From positions 39,578,349-39,642,348 of the forward strand of contig JAQNBH010000002.1 of assembly GCA_028752905.1 (NCBI GenBank): 64,000 nt of DNA, given 5' to 3'. The notes under the pieces were generated by a model that was given only the letters and a program-made list of their open reading frames with translations, had not been told where the DNA came from and did no database searches. The first letter of the stretch is position 1. Every line of letters starts with the position of its first letter. The DNA is from Cladorhizidae sp. MBARI D1340-BT2. Lineage: Eukaryota; Porifera; Demospongiae; Poecilosclerida; Cladorhizidae. Made by a program: the position numbers and the translations under genes. This document shows, in pieces, positions 10,740 to 22,639 of this stretch.

Positions 10740-11660
10740 CTGTGTATGTTAAAAAGAGATGACAGTGATGATGATTTTGGTGGATATATTGATGAGAATT
10801 ATTGTGAAGGTGTGGAGGATGGTAAAGAGGGTGTGGAGGATGGTGAAGATGTTGTGGATAGTGTAACGATGAAGAAGGTCGTAGGAGTAGCTCCAGTGAA
10901 AGTTCAAGCAGCTCCAGTTCAAGCAGCTCCAGTACCATCAGCTCCAGTGCCAGCAGCTCCAGTGGCCAGCAGCTCCAGTGGCCAGCAGCTCCAGTGCCAG
11001 CAGCTCCAGTGGTAATCTCATTCAGGCAGACATCTGGTTGCACAGTTGATATGGAAGGAAAAGCGCCCATTGACTTTGCTCAGCTTTTTCTCGATAACAC
11101 TATCCTAAGGAGAATTGTGGAGGAAACAAATTTGTAAGCAGACCAATTTATAGCTTCAAATCAAGACTTACCTCCTCAATCTAGAATGAGAGATTGGAAA
11201 GCTTGGCTCATTTAGCGAGATAAAGAGGTTCATTGTCCTCATTATAGCCATTAGCGTGGACAATCATACCAGCTTGGAAGAGAAATTGCTGTCGATGAAT
11301 CAATTGGATTCAAGGGGAGGGTCTGGTTCATCCAGTACTTGTCCATGAAGCCCAAAAAGTGGGCTTATGTCCTGGCAGACAGCTCTAGAGGATATACCTA
11401 TAGTTGGAAACAGGTAGGAGACTTTAGTATACACACAATAATATGATAATATACTTGTACTATCTCTAAAAAGTAGTGGCTTTGGTGCATTTGGTACTGT
11501 TCGGGTGAACCGGGGGGGGGGGGGGACCTGCATGTATCCAGGCCAAAGACAAAATGAAAAGGAACCTCTAAGTACAAATGGTGTCCATGCCTTGAAATGG
11601 ATGGACAAGAGAGCTGTGACCATTCTGAGTACTATCCATGATGATAGCACAGTTGGTAGA
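10740..11660 (+). pseudogene. PB-C transposase relic, left arm
   Basis: Acidic N-terminus (DDSDDDFGGYIDENY), then VPAAP repeats (10905-11010, about six units), then the piggyBac domain (APIDFAQLFLD, RRIVEETN). An in-frame TAA at 11135-11137 falls where the family has Tyr (ETN-x-YA). A second stop follows WKAWLI. The first catalytic Asp region reads IAVDESIGFKGRVWFIQYL, and the AFGTVRVNR and KWMDKRAVTILST motifs lie further on, after a possible intron or insertion at 11415-11475. The first stop is present in the right-arm copy too, so the element was dead before the arms were made. Confidence 0.7.
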
Positions 11661-11679
11661 TCATGCAAAGCTAGCTGAG

Positions 11680-12060
11680 CTGCATACTAGCACTAGCTAT
11701 AGAACAACTTGGTTTGCTTGGTAGTCTACTAGCTACCTCCAATGCTAGCTATTGCTGGCTATATATCAGCTACAACTGCCTTCTTCAAGCGCTAGCTAAT
11801 TTGCTAGCTATAATGATCATCTAAAACTGCCAACTTGAAGCGCTAGCTAATTTGCCAGCTATAAAGATCAGCTCAAACTGCCTATACACTTCAAGCGCTA
11901 GCTACTTGGCTATCTAAAACTGCCAACTTCAAGCGCTAGCTAATTTGCTAGCTATAAATATCAGCTAAAACTGCCTGTACACTTCAAGCGCCATCTAATT
12001 TGCTAGCCATCTTATGTAACAAACTGGTTAGCTTATCCACATAATAATACTTACTTGGAG
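11680..12060. repeat. Degenerate GCTAGCTA-rich tandem repeat in PB-C 3' region
   Basis: Four to five units of about 50-70 bp containing CTTCAAGCGCTAGCTAATTT and GCTAGCTATAAA. Mirrored at 26320-26660. Confidence 0.8.
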
Positions 12061-12286
12061 TCTGGCTTCACTTGTCTTGCCATCTCAAAAGGTTCTTCTA
12101 GCCTGGTGTTGGGTAGAAAGTTAGGAGATAGTCAGAATATCACTCGTATGCTCACCTAAACAAGCCTCAAAAATTCAAAACAAAACCAATTAAAAATCAG
12201 GTGATTTAAAAAACGGGTGATTCAATAAACAGCCTCTGCGTGCAGGGGAAATTTCTGGGTAAATCCCTTCGCAGCCAAAGAGTTAA

Positions 12287-12840
12287 CAATTGTTTTCAAG
12301 TTTTCAAAAAAAAATGTTATAGGAAGTTCTATATAATATAAAGGCACTATCATGAACTTACACTATTATAGAGCGGTATCGCAGCAATGAGTTAGACAAC
12401 TAGCCGATCGCGCGAATAAAAAGGCTGACGCGTCGCCGTTCAGAGCAGAGGTATGCGCACGAACCTTTTGATGCGGTATAACACGTGGTGGTATAACAGG
12501 TGGTGGTATAACACGTGCATATAACGTGGATAACATGCGATTTGTCTCGCGATGTATAAAGGACAACCATTGGCTATTCAAGACGGTTGCGCTCGCCATT
12601 CCGAATCACAGAAGTTATGCAGGAGGATCTCTGAAGGAAACATCAGCTGCTCGCCACTCGAATCACAGATGTTTGCTGGCGGATGACTTTTAGGAAAGCT
12701 CTGAAGGAAACAAACCTAAGCAGAAGTAAGTTGCTACCCTACTCAGTGTTCTAGGTGTGTAGCTGTAGCTTTAGCACGGCTTGGTCTTAGCGCAGCTTGG
12801 TGTTCTTAGCACAGCTTTTAGCACAGCTTTGTGGTCTTAT
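12287..12840. repeat. Core unit 1: TATA-bearing segment with 57-bp repeats
   Basis: Starts CAATTGTTTTCAAG next to the PB-C TTAA, carries GCGATCGGCTAG-type CpG-rich sequence, a TATAAA at 12555-12560, then two copies of a 57-bp unit (AATCACAGAAG...GGAAACATCAGCTG). Copies at 18180-18793 and 25431-26050 have three units. The layout resembles a promoter with a short transcribed region, but no product is recognised; the open frames of 77-120 codons are not conserved between copies. Confidence 0.6.
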
Positions 12841-13030
12841 CACAGCTTTGTGGTCTTAGCTAGCTCGCTCTTAGCTTGCTTGCTCTTAGCTTGCTTGCTC
12901 GCTCTTAGCTTGCTCCCTCGCTCTTAGATTGCTCCCTCGCTCTTAGATTGCTCCCTCGCTCTTAGATTGCTCCCTCGCTCTTAGCTTGCTCCCTCGCTCT
13001 TAGCTTGCTCCCTCGCTCTTAGCTTGCTTG
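12841..13030. repeat. 19-bp tandem array (left arm)
   Basis: Roughly eight to ten units of CTTGCTCCCTCGCTCTTAG and variants. The right-arm counterpart at 24891-25430 has about 28 units. Marks the inner edge of the left arm. Confidence 0.9.
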
Positions 13031-13600
13031 CCAAGCTAGGTCTTTGCTAGCTAGCTTGGGTCTTAGCAAGATAGCTTAGTCTTTACAAGATAGCTTGGTC
13101 ATTGCGGGCTAGCTTGGTTATTGATTTAGTTATTGATTTAGTAGTTATTGTAGTTATTGATCTAGTTATTGATCTATGATCTAGTTATTGATCTATGATC
13201 TAGTTATTGATCTATGATCTAGTTATTGATCTATGATCTAGTTATTGATCTATAGTTATTGATCTATAGTTATTGATCTCTAGTTATTGATCTCTAGTTA
13301 TTGATCTCTAGTTATTGATCTCTAGTTATTGATCTAGTTATTGATCTAGTTATTGACTAGTTATTGTCTAGTTATTGATCTATAGTTATTGATCTAGTTA
13401 TTGATCTAGTTATTGATCTAGTTATTGATCTAGTTATTGATCTAGTTATTGATCTTAGTTATTGATCTTAGTTATTGATCCTAGTTATTGATCTTAGTTA
13501 TTGATCCTAGTTATTGATCTTAGTTATTGATCCTAGTTATTGATCTAGTTATTCATAGAAGATCATAGCAGATCATAGCAGATCATCCTAGTTATTGATC
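13031..13600. repeat. GTTATTGATCTA tandem array
   Basis: About 35 units of a 11-17-bp repeat based on AGTTATTGATCT. First non-duplicated sequence inside the inverted arms. Confidence 0.9.
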
Positions 13601-13627
13601 TAGTTATTCATAGAAGATCATAGCAGA

Positions 13628-13785
13628 TCATAAGGCCCACTCTGATAGAACACTGGTTGATATAGTCCCACTCTGATAGAGCACTTGTTGATATAATCCC
13701 ACTCTGATAGAACACTGGTTGGTATAGGACCACTCTGATAGAGCTTTGGTTGATATAGGCCCACTCTGATAGAGCACTTTTGATG
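13628..13785. repeat. 31-bp tandem repeat, about 5 units
   Basis: Unit contains CCCACTCTGATAGA and ACTGGTTGATATA. The same repeat occurs in reverse orientation, eight or so units, at 40850-41105. Confidence 0.9.
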
Positions 13786-14310
13786 CCATTCATAGACATA
13801 TTACCTAAAATGTTTTTTCACAAATTTTGTCATGCATGTTGCAATCAAGGGTGATTAGTAAATCAAGTCATATACAAGAAAACATAAGAAAAGAGTTGAA
13901 TTACACCGATAGAAAGAGACCAAAACTGCAAACTAATAGCAGGCCTGCGATCAGCAGATATGAAATTATCGGCCTGCGATCAGCAGATATGAAATTATCA
14001 TACATATCAGTCCACGAGATTTGTTCTGTGTTAGCAGACGTATGAACCTTCTGTGTTAGTTCAGACGTATGATCTCTTCTGTGTTAGCAGACGTATGAAC
14101 CCTTCTGTATTGGTTTCAACCCTTCTGTTAGTTCAGACGTATGAACCCTTCAGTGTTAGTTCAGACGAGGGGGGGAGGGGGGACAATGCAATCCTTGACA
14201 ATATTGCTTTAGACCAAAAATATAAATTATATCTCTAGCATCCATCTTTAGGCACACTAAAGAGATCAGGTCCTGAAAGTTTGAGCACCTTGCTAAGCTA
14301 TAGCTAGAAC
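13786..14310. other. Unassigned, small direct repeats
   Basis: Contains a two-copy 27-bp direct repeat (GGCCTGCGATCAGCAGATAT) at 13940-13999 and several copies of CAGACGTATGAACCCTTCTG between 14034 and 14170. No gene recognised. Confidence 0.6.
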
Positions 14311-14317
14311 AGATCAT

Positions 14318-14346
14318 TGGGGGTGGGGTGGGGTGGGGTGGGGGGA
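14318..14346 (+). other. Potential G-quadruplex tract
   Basis: Five G runs of four or more separated by single T (TGGGGTGGGGTGGGG core). Fits the G-quadruplex pattern; function unknown. Confidence 0.6.
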
Positions 14347-14484
14347 TAAATTCTGCTAGTACATCTGTTTAAGGAAGTCTACTCAGCTGGTAATATCCAA
14401 GATGGCTATTTCATGCACAGGTGGGAGGGAACAATTCTGCTTCTATAAAGTGGCTGGGGTGAAAAGAGAGTTAGCGTAGGAACA

Positions 14485-14769
14485 TCACATCCCTCCCCTG
14501 CTCATACCATATCCCACCTGCATAAGATAATAATTTGTAAGATCACCAGCACCTTCCATCTTCTTGACTAAACTTAGATCCCAGTTGAACAGGGACCTGA
14601 GATACAAAGCTGCCTCCTCCAGGATAGCAACCCAGTGAGCATCATACTCCAAGAGACATTTTAGGTGCACTGTCTCCATACCATAAGAACATTGCTTATA
14701 ATCCTGAGTATATTGTTTACATACATAAATTTGACACAATGTTACTATTATTATATATATATATGACAC
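14485..14769 (-). CDS. Possible host exon or duplicated gene fragment, unknown
   Basis: A 94-codon open frame. The segment from 14590 to 14735 (VHLKCLLEYDAHWVAILEE, AALYLRS, FNWDL) recurs on the plus strand at about 51216-51400 with few changes, including the sequence after the open frame starts. I do not recognise the protein. The repeated copy shows it is a dispersed sequence; whether it was ever coding is unclear. Codon-like preservation between copies is suggestive only. Confidence 0.3.
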   Translation of the reverse strand: MSYIYIIIVTLCQIYVCKQYTQDYKQCSYGMETVHLKCLLEYDAHWVAILEEAALYLRSLFNWDLSLVKKMEGAGDLTNYYLMQVGYGMSRGGM

Positions 14770-14945
14770 ACTGTATGGGCTGGATAATGTTATTGAGAAT
14801 GAACATAATTCAATAACTTATAGCCATTTAGCCAAGAAACTAGCATCTCTTGTTACCATCGAGCACCACGAGGAGGTATGGCTATATTGCCCGACACACA
14901 ACATCAAACGACAGCACCACACAGACAGCACCACACAACAGGTGT
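14770..14945. other. Unassigned short region
   Basis: No feature recognised apart from a small direct repeat (ACAGCACCACACA) near 14915-14938. Confidence 0.5.
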
Positions 14946-15178
14946 TTTTTTTAAATTAAATATTTTTAAAATTATTTTATTTTAATTCTTTTTATTATTA
15001 TTTTTTAAATTTTTTAAATTAATTTTGGTATTTATTTTTTAATTGATTTTTTTATTATTGAATATTTATTCTAATTTTATTGAATATTTATTCTAATTTT
15101 ATTGAATATTTATTCTAATTTTATTGAATATTTATTCTAATTTTATTGAATATTTATTCTAATTTTATTTATTTTGTA
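14946..15178. repeat. AT-rich tract with 22-bp tandem repeats
   Basis: Poly-A/T rich sequence followed by about six units of ATTGAATATTTATTCTAATTTT (first 20 bases ATTGAATATTTATTCTAATT). Confidence 0.85.
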
Positions 15179-15179
15179 A

Positions 15180-18040
15180 TGCATTATACATACATACATA
15201 CATACATTATACACACATACATTATACACACACATACATACCTTACTGTCCATTCGTCCGTCCGTCCGTCTTTGCATACCTACATACACACATACATACA
15301 CACACACACATATATGCATATACATTATACCTACCTACCTACATACATACCTACATACAATATACATACTTACCTACTTACTTACCTTTACATACTTACC
15401 TTACCGTCCATCCGTCCGTCTTGACATACCTACATACACACATACATACAAATCTACACACATACATACACATATATACATTATATTAAACACATACATT
15501 ATACACACATATGTACTTACCTACATACAATATACATACTTACCTACATACAATATACATACTTACCTACATACATTACTTACTTACCTTTACATACTTA
15601 CCTTACCGTCCATCTTGACATACCTACATACACACATACATACATACACATATATACATTATATTAAACACATACATTATACACACATATGTACTTACCT
15701 ACACACAATATACATACTTACCTACATACAATATACATACTTACCTACATACATTACATACTTACCTTTACATACTTACCTTACCGTCCATCCGGATGGA
15801 CGAGGTAAGTGTGTAAAGGTAAGTATGTAATGTATGTAGGTAAGTATGTATATTATGTAGGTAAGTATGTATATTGTATGTAGGTAAGTACACACATACA
15901 TACACACATATATACATTATGCATACATACATTAAACACATACATTATACACACATATGTACTTACCTACATACAATATACATACTTACCTACATACATT
16001 ACTTACTTACCTTTACATACTTACCTTACCGTCCATCCGTCCGTCTTGACATACCTACATACACATATATACATTATATTAAACACATACATTATACACA
16101 CATGTACTTACCTACATACAATATACATACTTACCTACATACAATATACATACTTACCTACATACATTACATACTTACCTTTACATACTTACCTTACCGT
16201 CCATCCGTCCGTCTTGACATACCTACATACACACATACAGACACACATATATACATACATACACACATATATACATTATGCATACATACATTAAACACAT
16301 ACATTATACACACATATGTACTTACCTACATACAATATACATACTTACCTACATACAATATACATACTTACTTACTTACCTTTATATACTTACCTTACCG
16401 TCCATCCGTCCGTCTTGACATACCTACATACACACATACACACATACATACACATATATACATTATATTAAACACATACATTATACACACATGTACTTAC
16501 CTACATACAATATACATACTTACCTACATACAATATACATACTTACCTACATACATTACATACTTACCTTTACATACTTACCTTACCGTCCATCCGGATG
16601 AACGAGGTAAGTATGTAAAGGTAAGTATGTAATGTATGTAGGTAAGTATGTATATTGTATGTAGGTAAGTACACACATACATACACACATATATACACAC
16701 ATATATACATTATGCATACATACATTATACACACATATGTACTTACCTACATACATTACTTTCTTACCTTTAAATACTTACCTTACCGTCCGTCTTGACA
16801 TACCTACATACAGACACACATATATACATACATACACACATATATACATTATGCATACATACATTAAACACATACATTATACACAAATATGTACTTACCT
16901 ACATACAATATACATATTACCTACATACATTACTTACTTACCTTTACATACTTACCTTACCGTCCATCCGTCCGTCTTGACATACCTACATACACACATA
17001 CATACACATTATATTAAAGACATACATTATACACACATGTACTTACCTACATACAATATACATACTTACCTACATACAATATACATACTTATACATACAT
17101 TACATACTTACCTTTACATACTTACCTTACCGTCCATCCGGATGGACGAGGTAAGTATGTAAAGGTAAGTATGTAATGTATGTAGGTAAGTATGTATATT
17201 GTATGTAGGTAAGTATGTATATTGTATGTAGGTAAGTACATACACACATATATACATTATGCATACATACATTAAACACATACATTATACACACATATGT
17301 ACTTACCTACATACATTACTTACTTACCTTTACATACTTACCTTACCGTCCATCCGTCCGTCTTGACATACCTACATACACACATACAGACACACATATA
17401 TACATACATACACACATATATACATTATGCATACATACATTAAATACATACATTATACACACATATGTACTTACCTACATACAATATACATACTTACCTA
17501 CATACAATATACATACTTACCTACATACATTACATACTTACCTTTACATACTTACCTTACCGTCCATCCGTCCGTCTTGACATACCTACATAAACACATA
17601 CATACACACATATATACACACATATATACACACATACATACACATATATACATTATGCATACATACATTAAACACATACATTATACACACATATGTACTT
17701 ACCTACATACATAACACATACTTACCTACATACAATATACATACTTACCTACATACATTACTTACTTACCTTTACATACTTACCTTACCGTCCATCCGTC
17801 CGTCTTGACATACCTACATACACACATACATACACACATATATACATACATACACATATATACATTATGCATACATACATTAAAATACATTAAAAACATA
17901 CATTATACACACATATGTACTTACCTACATACAATAGACATACTTACCTACATACAATATACATACTTACCTACATACATTACATACTTACCTTTACATA
18001 CTTACCTTACCGTCCATCCGGATGGACGGTAAGGTAAGTA
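15180..18040. repeat. CATAC-rich minisatellite with palindromic reversals
   Basis: 2.85 kb of ACATACAT-type repeats in larger units of about 200-260 bp, each ending TTACCTTACCGTCCATCCG then TCCGTCTTGACATACC. At four places the unit reverses at CATCCGGATG (centres about 15793, 16595, 17139, 18019), giving inverted arms up to about 100 bp. Open frames rich in Y, H, I and T are artefacts. A small related block lies at 21110-21310. Confidence 0.9.
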
Positions 18041-18180
18041 TGTAAATGGTCTACTCCCCCCTTAAGGAGCAAGCTAAGAGCGAGGGAGCAATCTAAGAGG
18101 AGGGAGCAAGCTAAGAGCGAGCAAGCAAGCTAAGAGCGAGCAAGCAAGCTAAGAGCGAGCAAGCAAGCCCACAAAGCTGT
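18041..18180. repeat. TTAA junction and 19-bp array of core unit 2
   Basis: GGTCTACTCCCCCC/TTAA (18062-18065) followed by a short block of 19-bp units (GGAGCAAGCTAAGAGCGAG). The same C-run/TTAA end recurs at 22400-22415, showing that both are edges of TTAA-inserting elements. Confidence 0.7.
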
Positions 18181-18793
18181 GATAAGACCATAAAGCTGTG
18201 ATAAGACCACAAAGCTGTGCTAAGAACACAAAGCTGCGCTAAGACCAAGCCGTGCTAAAGCTACAGCTACACACCTAGAGCTAACACACCTAGAGCTAAA
18301 CACTGAGTACGGTAGCAACTTACTTCTGCTTAGGATTGTTTCCTTCAGAGCTTTCCTAAAAGTCATCCGCCAGCAAAACATCTGTGATTCGAGTGGCGAG
18401 CAGCTGATGTTTCCTTCAGAGATCCTCCAGCAAAACTTCTGTGATTCCAATGGCGAGCAGCTGATGTTTCCTTCAGAGATCCTCCTGCATAACTTCTGTG
18501 ATTCGGAATGGCGAGCGCAACTGTCTTGAATAGCCAATGGTTGTCCTTTATACATCGCGAGACAAATCGCCACGTTTTATGCACGTGTTATTTATATGTT
18601 ATACCGCGTCAAAAGGTGCGTGCGCATAACTCTGCTCTGAACGGCGACGCGTCAGCCTTTTTATTCACGCGATCGGCTAGTTGTCTAACTCATTGCTGCG
18701 ATACCGCTCTATAATAGTGTAAGTTCATGATAGGGCCTTTATATTATATAGCACTTACTATAAAAAAAAATTTTTTTTACTTGAAAACAATTG
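18181..18793. repeat. Core unit 2 (inverted relative to unit 1)
   Basis: Reverse complement of 12287-12840, with three 57-bp units (18360-18500) and the TATAAA equivalent at about 18548. Nearly identical to core unit 3 (25431-26050) including the flanking CTAGAGCTAACACACC duplication. Confidence 0.75.
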
Positions 18794-18945
18794 TTAACTC
18801 TTTGGCTGCGAAGGGATTTAACCAGTAATTTCCCCTGTACGCGGAGGCTTTTTATTGAATCACCCGTTTTTGAAATCACCTGATTTTTAATTGCTTTTGT
18901 TTTCTATTTGGGAGGCTTGTTTAGGTGAGCATACGAGTGATATTG
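18794..18945. mobile_element. PB-C terminal fragment
   Basis: TTAACTCTTTGGCTGCG followed by the first 150 bp of the PB-C end seen at 26051, cut by the 56-bp satellite after GAGTGATATT. Orphan piggyBac terminus without transposase. Confidence 0.7.
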
Positions 18946-19955
18946 TAATATTATATATGTAATGAGAGAGGACACTAGTGGCACGCCATCATAACTTGCT
19001 CAATATATATATATATAATGAGAGAGGACACTAGTGGCACGCCATCATAACTTGCTCAATATATATATGTAATGAGAGAGGACACTAGTGGCACGCCATC
19101 ATAACTTGCTCAATATATATATGTAATGAGAGAGGATACTAGTTGCACGCCATCATAACTTGCTCAATATATATATATAATGAGAGAGGACACTAGTGGC
19201 ACGCCATCATAACTTGCTCTATATATATATAATGAGAGAGGACACTAGTGGCACGCCATCATAACTTGCTCAATATATATATATATAATGAGAGAGGACA
19301 CTAGTAGCACGCCATCATAACTTGCTCAATATATATATATATAATGAGAGAAGACACTAGTGGCACGCCATCATAACTTGCTCAATATATATATATATAA
19401 TGAGAGAGGACACTAGTGGCACGCCATCATAACTTGCTCAATATATATATATATAATGAGAGAGGACACTAGTGGCACGCCATCATAACTTGCTCAATAT
19501 ATATCTATATAATGAGAGAGGACACTAGTGGCACGCCATCATAACTTGCTAAATATATATATATATAATGAGAGAGGACACTAGTGGCACGCCATCATAA
19601 CTTGCTCAATATATATATATATAATGAGAGAGGACACTAGTAGCACGCCATCATAACTTGCTCAATATATATATATATAATGAGAGAAGACACTAGTGGC
19701 ACGCCATCATAACTTGCTCAATATATATATATATAATGAGAGAGGACACTAGTGGCACGCCATCATAACTTGCTCAATATATATATATATAATGAGAGAG
19801 GACACTAGTGGCACGCCATCATAACTTGCTCAATATATATATATATAATGAGAGAGGACACTAGTGGCACGCCATCATAACTTGCTCAATATATATATAT
19901 ATAATGAGAGAGGACACTAGTGGTATGCCATCATAACTTGCTCTATATATATATA
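18946..19955. repeat. 56-bp satellite, about 18 units
   Basis: Unit AATGAGAGAGGACACTAGTG, GCACGCCATCATAACTTGCT, then CAATATATATATAT. Length varies only in the (TA)n part. Point variants (AGTAGCACG; AGAAGACAC) recur together at 19300-19350 and 19635-19690, indicating a duplicated block of about six units. Confidence 0.95.
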
Positions 19956-19956
19956 G

Positions 19957-20590
19957 GTGGCTGATGAAGTCATGCTCTCTTGCTCGTTGGTGTTCGTCAA
20001 GGTGCTGCTGGTGACTTGCCAAGTACTGTTTCCCATACCGGTTCGTTTCACACCAGATATCCTTGATGATATATTGACGTGAATAATTGCTCGAAAGCAT
20101 CCAGAGGCTCGACCACACCTTATTAGGCCCAAGAACAGAAGATACCACCATGCCACTTGCATCGCCTTCTTCCTCGTCTACGTCTACGTCATAACCACCT
20201 CCCGCTCCATCCTCACCATGCAAACTAACATCATCCCACCCATCACATTGAACCTCATGCCCCCCACCGCACTTTTCATCTCGTATCTTAACCTCTTCAC
20301 CTGGAATCTTAACCTCTTCACCTGGAATCTCGCCCTCTTCACCTGGAACCTCGCCCTCTTCACCTGGAACCTCGCCCTCTTCACCTGGAACCTCGGCCTC
20401 TTCACCTGGAACCTCGCACCCTCTTCACCTGGAACCTCGCCCTCTTCACATTCATTATCAGCACCTTCATCTCCAACATCTATAATAAAATGAATATTTA
20501 TTGGTTATTTATATTGTTGTATTTTATTGCTCTTGCTGTAGTAAATAACTTTCCTTCAAGGTAACCATCAAAGTCTCCATCACTCATATA
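19957..20590 (-). pseudogene. piggyBac-like N-terminal region (PB-D)
   Basis: Reading down from about 20587: a short acidic first exon (MSDGDFDGYLEG), an AT-rich possible intron ending TTATTATAG (acceptor at 20480), then DVGDEGADNECEEGEVPG, several EEGEVPG heptads, an acidic stretch (YDVDVDEEEGD) and QYIIKDIWCETNRYGKQYL. The ETNRYGKQ(Y/F)L motif and acidic N-terminus fit the start of a piggyBac transposase. A 2-nt insertion at about 20418 breaks the heptad frame. The 56-bp satellite truncates it at 19957, so the catalytic domain is absent. Confidence 0.5.
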
Positions 20591-20989
20591 TCACCATCTA
20601 GTTCATACATGAACTTGATAAGGTCTAGGGTTCAGAGGAAAGTCTAAAATTGCTAATAATGAAATTCTTCAGGGAGGAGCTTGTGGGTAAATTTGGAGGG
20701 TGGAGTTGTGAGATCAAGAAGGTGGAGTTCAGCAACTAGAACTATGCAGAGCTTGCAAACAGTTGAGAGTTCAGGGTTGGGCGAGGTGAGCAAGATTGGA
20801 AAAGAGAAAGAATTTGTGAGGTGGAATAGTCGGCGCTGCAAAAGCAAGTAAGAAGCTTAGAATGGCAAGTCAACGCAAGAAACGTCTGCTCTAGAACAAG
20901 AAGGTGCCGATCACCGCACCAAAAAAACCATGATGCGCAAAGCTAAGTTAGCGCCTATGCTCGAGATCCAACTAATAATTTAGCAAGGA
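20591..20989. other. Unassigned part of PB-D
   Basis: Lies between the PB-D terminus and its possible first exon. No domain recognised. Confidence 0.4.
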
Positions 20990-21071
20990 GCGGGCGACTG
21001 TAGTCGCCCTCCGCAATTACGTGAAGTTCAATTGAGGCGACTATAGTCGACAAATGCAGTTGAAGGGTTAA
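20990..21071 (-). mobile_element. PB-D 5' terminus with palindromes and TTAA
   Basis: Reading inward from TTAA (21068-21071): TTAACCCTTCAACTGCATTT, a palindrome CGACTATAGTCG (21038-21049) and a second inverted pair GGCGACT/AGTCGCC (20993-21008). Same architecture as the PB-C end (TTAACTCTTTGACTGCG plus two palindromes) with different bases. Confidence 0.55.
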
Positions 21072-21109
21072 GCAGTAAACAATAAACTGTAAACGATAAA
21101 CTGAAACTT

Positions 21110-21310
21110 ACCTACATACATTATATACATACATTATACACATATACCTACATACATACAATATACACACCTACATAATATACATTACACATACATTATA
21201 CACACATACATACTCACCTACATACATTATACACACAAACATACATTATACATACCTTAGCGTCCATCCGTCCGTCCGTACATACCTACATACACACATA
21301 CATACACATT
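21110..21310. repeat. Short CATAC-rich block
   Basis: Resembles the 15180-18040 minisatellite, including CGTCCATCCGTCCGTCCG near 21262. Confidence 0.85.
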
Positions 21311-21605
21311 AGTAAGCATGTATAAGTAAGCATGTATATATCTACTGCATTGATGACTCGTTAGTAAGCATGTATATATGTACTGCATTGATGACTATTT
21401 AGTAAGCATGTATGTATCTACTGCATTGATGACTCATTAGTAAGCATGTATATATCTACTGCATTGATGACTCATTAGTAAGCATGCATATATCTACTGC
21501 ATTGATGACTCATTAGTAAGCATGTATATATCTACTCCATGGATGACTCATTAGTAGGCATGTATATATCTACTGCATTGATGACTCATTAGTAAGCATG
21601 TAGAT
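21311..21605. repeat. 38-bp tandem repeat, about 8 units
   Basis: Unit contains TAGTAAGCATGTATATATCT and ACTGCATTGATGACTCAT. Confidence 0.95.
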
Positions 21606-22411
21606 TAGGGTTTGAACTGCAAATCAGTGTTCGGAGCTAGGTTGACGGGAAAGGGGAGGACAGGACTTGCCACATTGTATGCAGCTCTAGATTTGCCCCC
21701 TCGAGTGACTGGCAACTCTTACTCATAACACACCCAGCTTATCTTTGTGTTCTGGGTGAGAGTGTCCGTCAATGTTGATGCTTGTACTTAAAGTGCTTAA
21801 AGTGCTGAAACCCAAACTGGAATTCATATACTCAATTTATCATAAAAAAAAATTTCATCAATATTTTTATTTTATTGTTGTACTTTTCAAACTGATTTAT
21901 TATGAAATGTAATTTTCATGTAGTGACATCACATGATACCGTGTAACTCATTCAATTTTTGTCTGTAGTAAATAATTTTTATATATTATGAAAGCTCTTG
22001 CATTACTCCTTTTTAATTGACAAATTATCAATCCAGTCATTTTCGGATGAGATATTCAGTCTGACAGCATTATGACCCGGATAAAAATTAAATTGGGGAT
22101 GTTGGGATGAATAAAAAATGTAAAAAAAAAATTTCAGTTCAAAAGAGGTATCTGTGATCACTCTAATATCACCATAAATAGCAAGTGTTGAAGACCTGTG
22201 GTTTGGGTACAGGAGTGCATCTAAACATTTTAAAGGACCTTTGCGGTTTCCCCATGTTTCAGTCCTAGTTTATTGCAACACCATTATTCTAATGTCATTG
22301 GAAAGCACCTAGAATGAGCTACATTTTGAGACCATAATCTTTGGAAATGGATTAAGCATTCAATAGTTATGACACGATTTTTTTAAACCCACAAAATGGT
22401 CTACTCCCCCC
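21606..22411. other. Unassigned AT-rich sequence
   Basis: No gene recognised. Ends with GGTCTACTCCCCCC/TTAA at 22412-22415, the same edge as at 18062, so at least its right part probably belongs to a TTAA-inserting non-autonomous element. Confidence 0.5.
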
Positions 22412-22639
22412 TTAAGGGGGGACTACACCTGAAAAACTTTGGAGGTTTTTTTAATTTTTTTTATCAGTTGAAACTGTTGCTATACATATCTACTAGCCAA
22501 TTCTAAAGTTTTAGAGCTATTGGATGCTCCATTTCAAAGTTATGATGGTTTTTGTCCATGCATTTCTTATTGATTTGAAGAGAAACCAACAAGGAACACT
22601 AAAGGGGGGGACAGCACCATTTTTTAAATTAAAACAAAT
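22412..22639. other. TTAA-flanked fragment
   Basis: Starts TTAAGGGGGGACTACACC, a mirror of the preceding CCCCCC/TTAA edge, giving CCCCCCTTAAGGGGGG across the junction. Two elements appear to be joined at one TTAA. Contains no coding sequence. Confidence 0.5.

Larger units (their letters stand above)
10398..12286 (+). mobile_element. piggyBac element PB-C, left arm
   Basis: Bounded by TTAA at 10398-10401 and 12283-12286 with inverted termini TTAACTCTTTGACTGCG and (reversed) TTAACTCTTTGGCTGCG, typical of TTAA-targeting piggyBac-like elements. Inside the left terminus is the 18-bp palindrome GGACATATATATATGTCC (10417-10434) and a second one at 10461-10476. It sits head-to-head with PB-B, about 15 bp upstream of the PB-B start codon. 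Confidence 0.7.

Noticed and set aside
12366..12599. 77-codon frame MASATVLNSQWLSF... and its 117-120-codon relatives in other core units
   Set aside because: Length and frame differ between the three copies, with indels not in multiples of three, so not maintained as protein.
15146..18032. Y/H/I/T-rich open frames, up to 252 codons
   Set aside because: Translation of the CATAC minisatellite.
20184..20405. Basic RFQVK-repeat protein (MKRPRFQVKRARFQ...)
   Set aside because: Out-of-frame reading of the EEGEVPG acidic repeat of PB-D caused by a 2-nt insertion.
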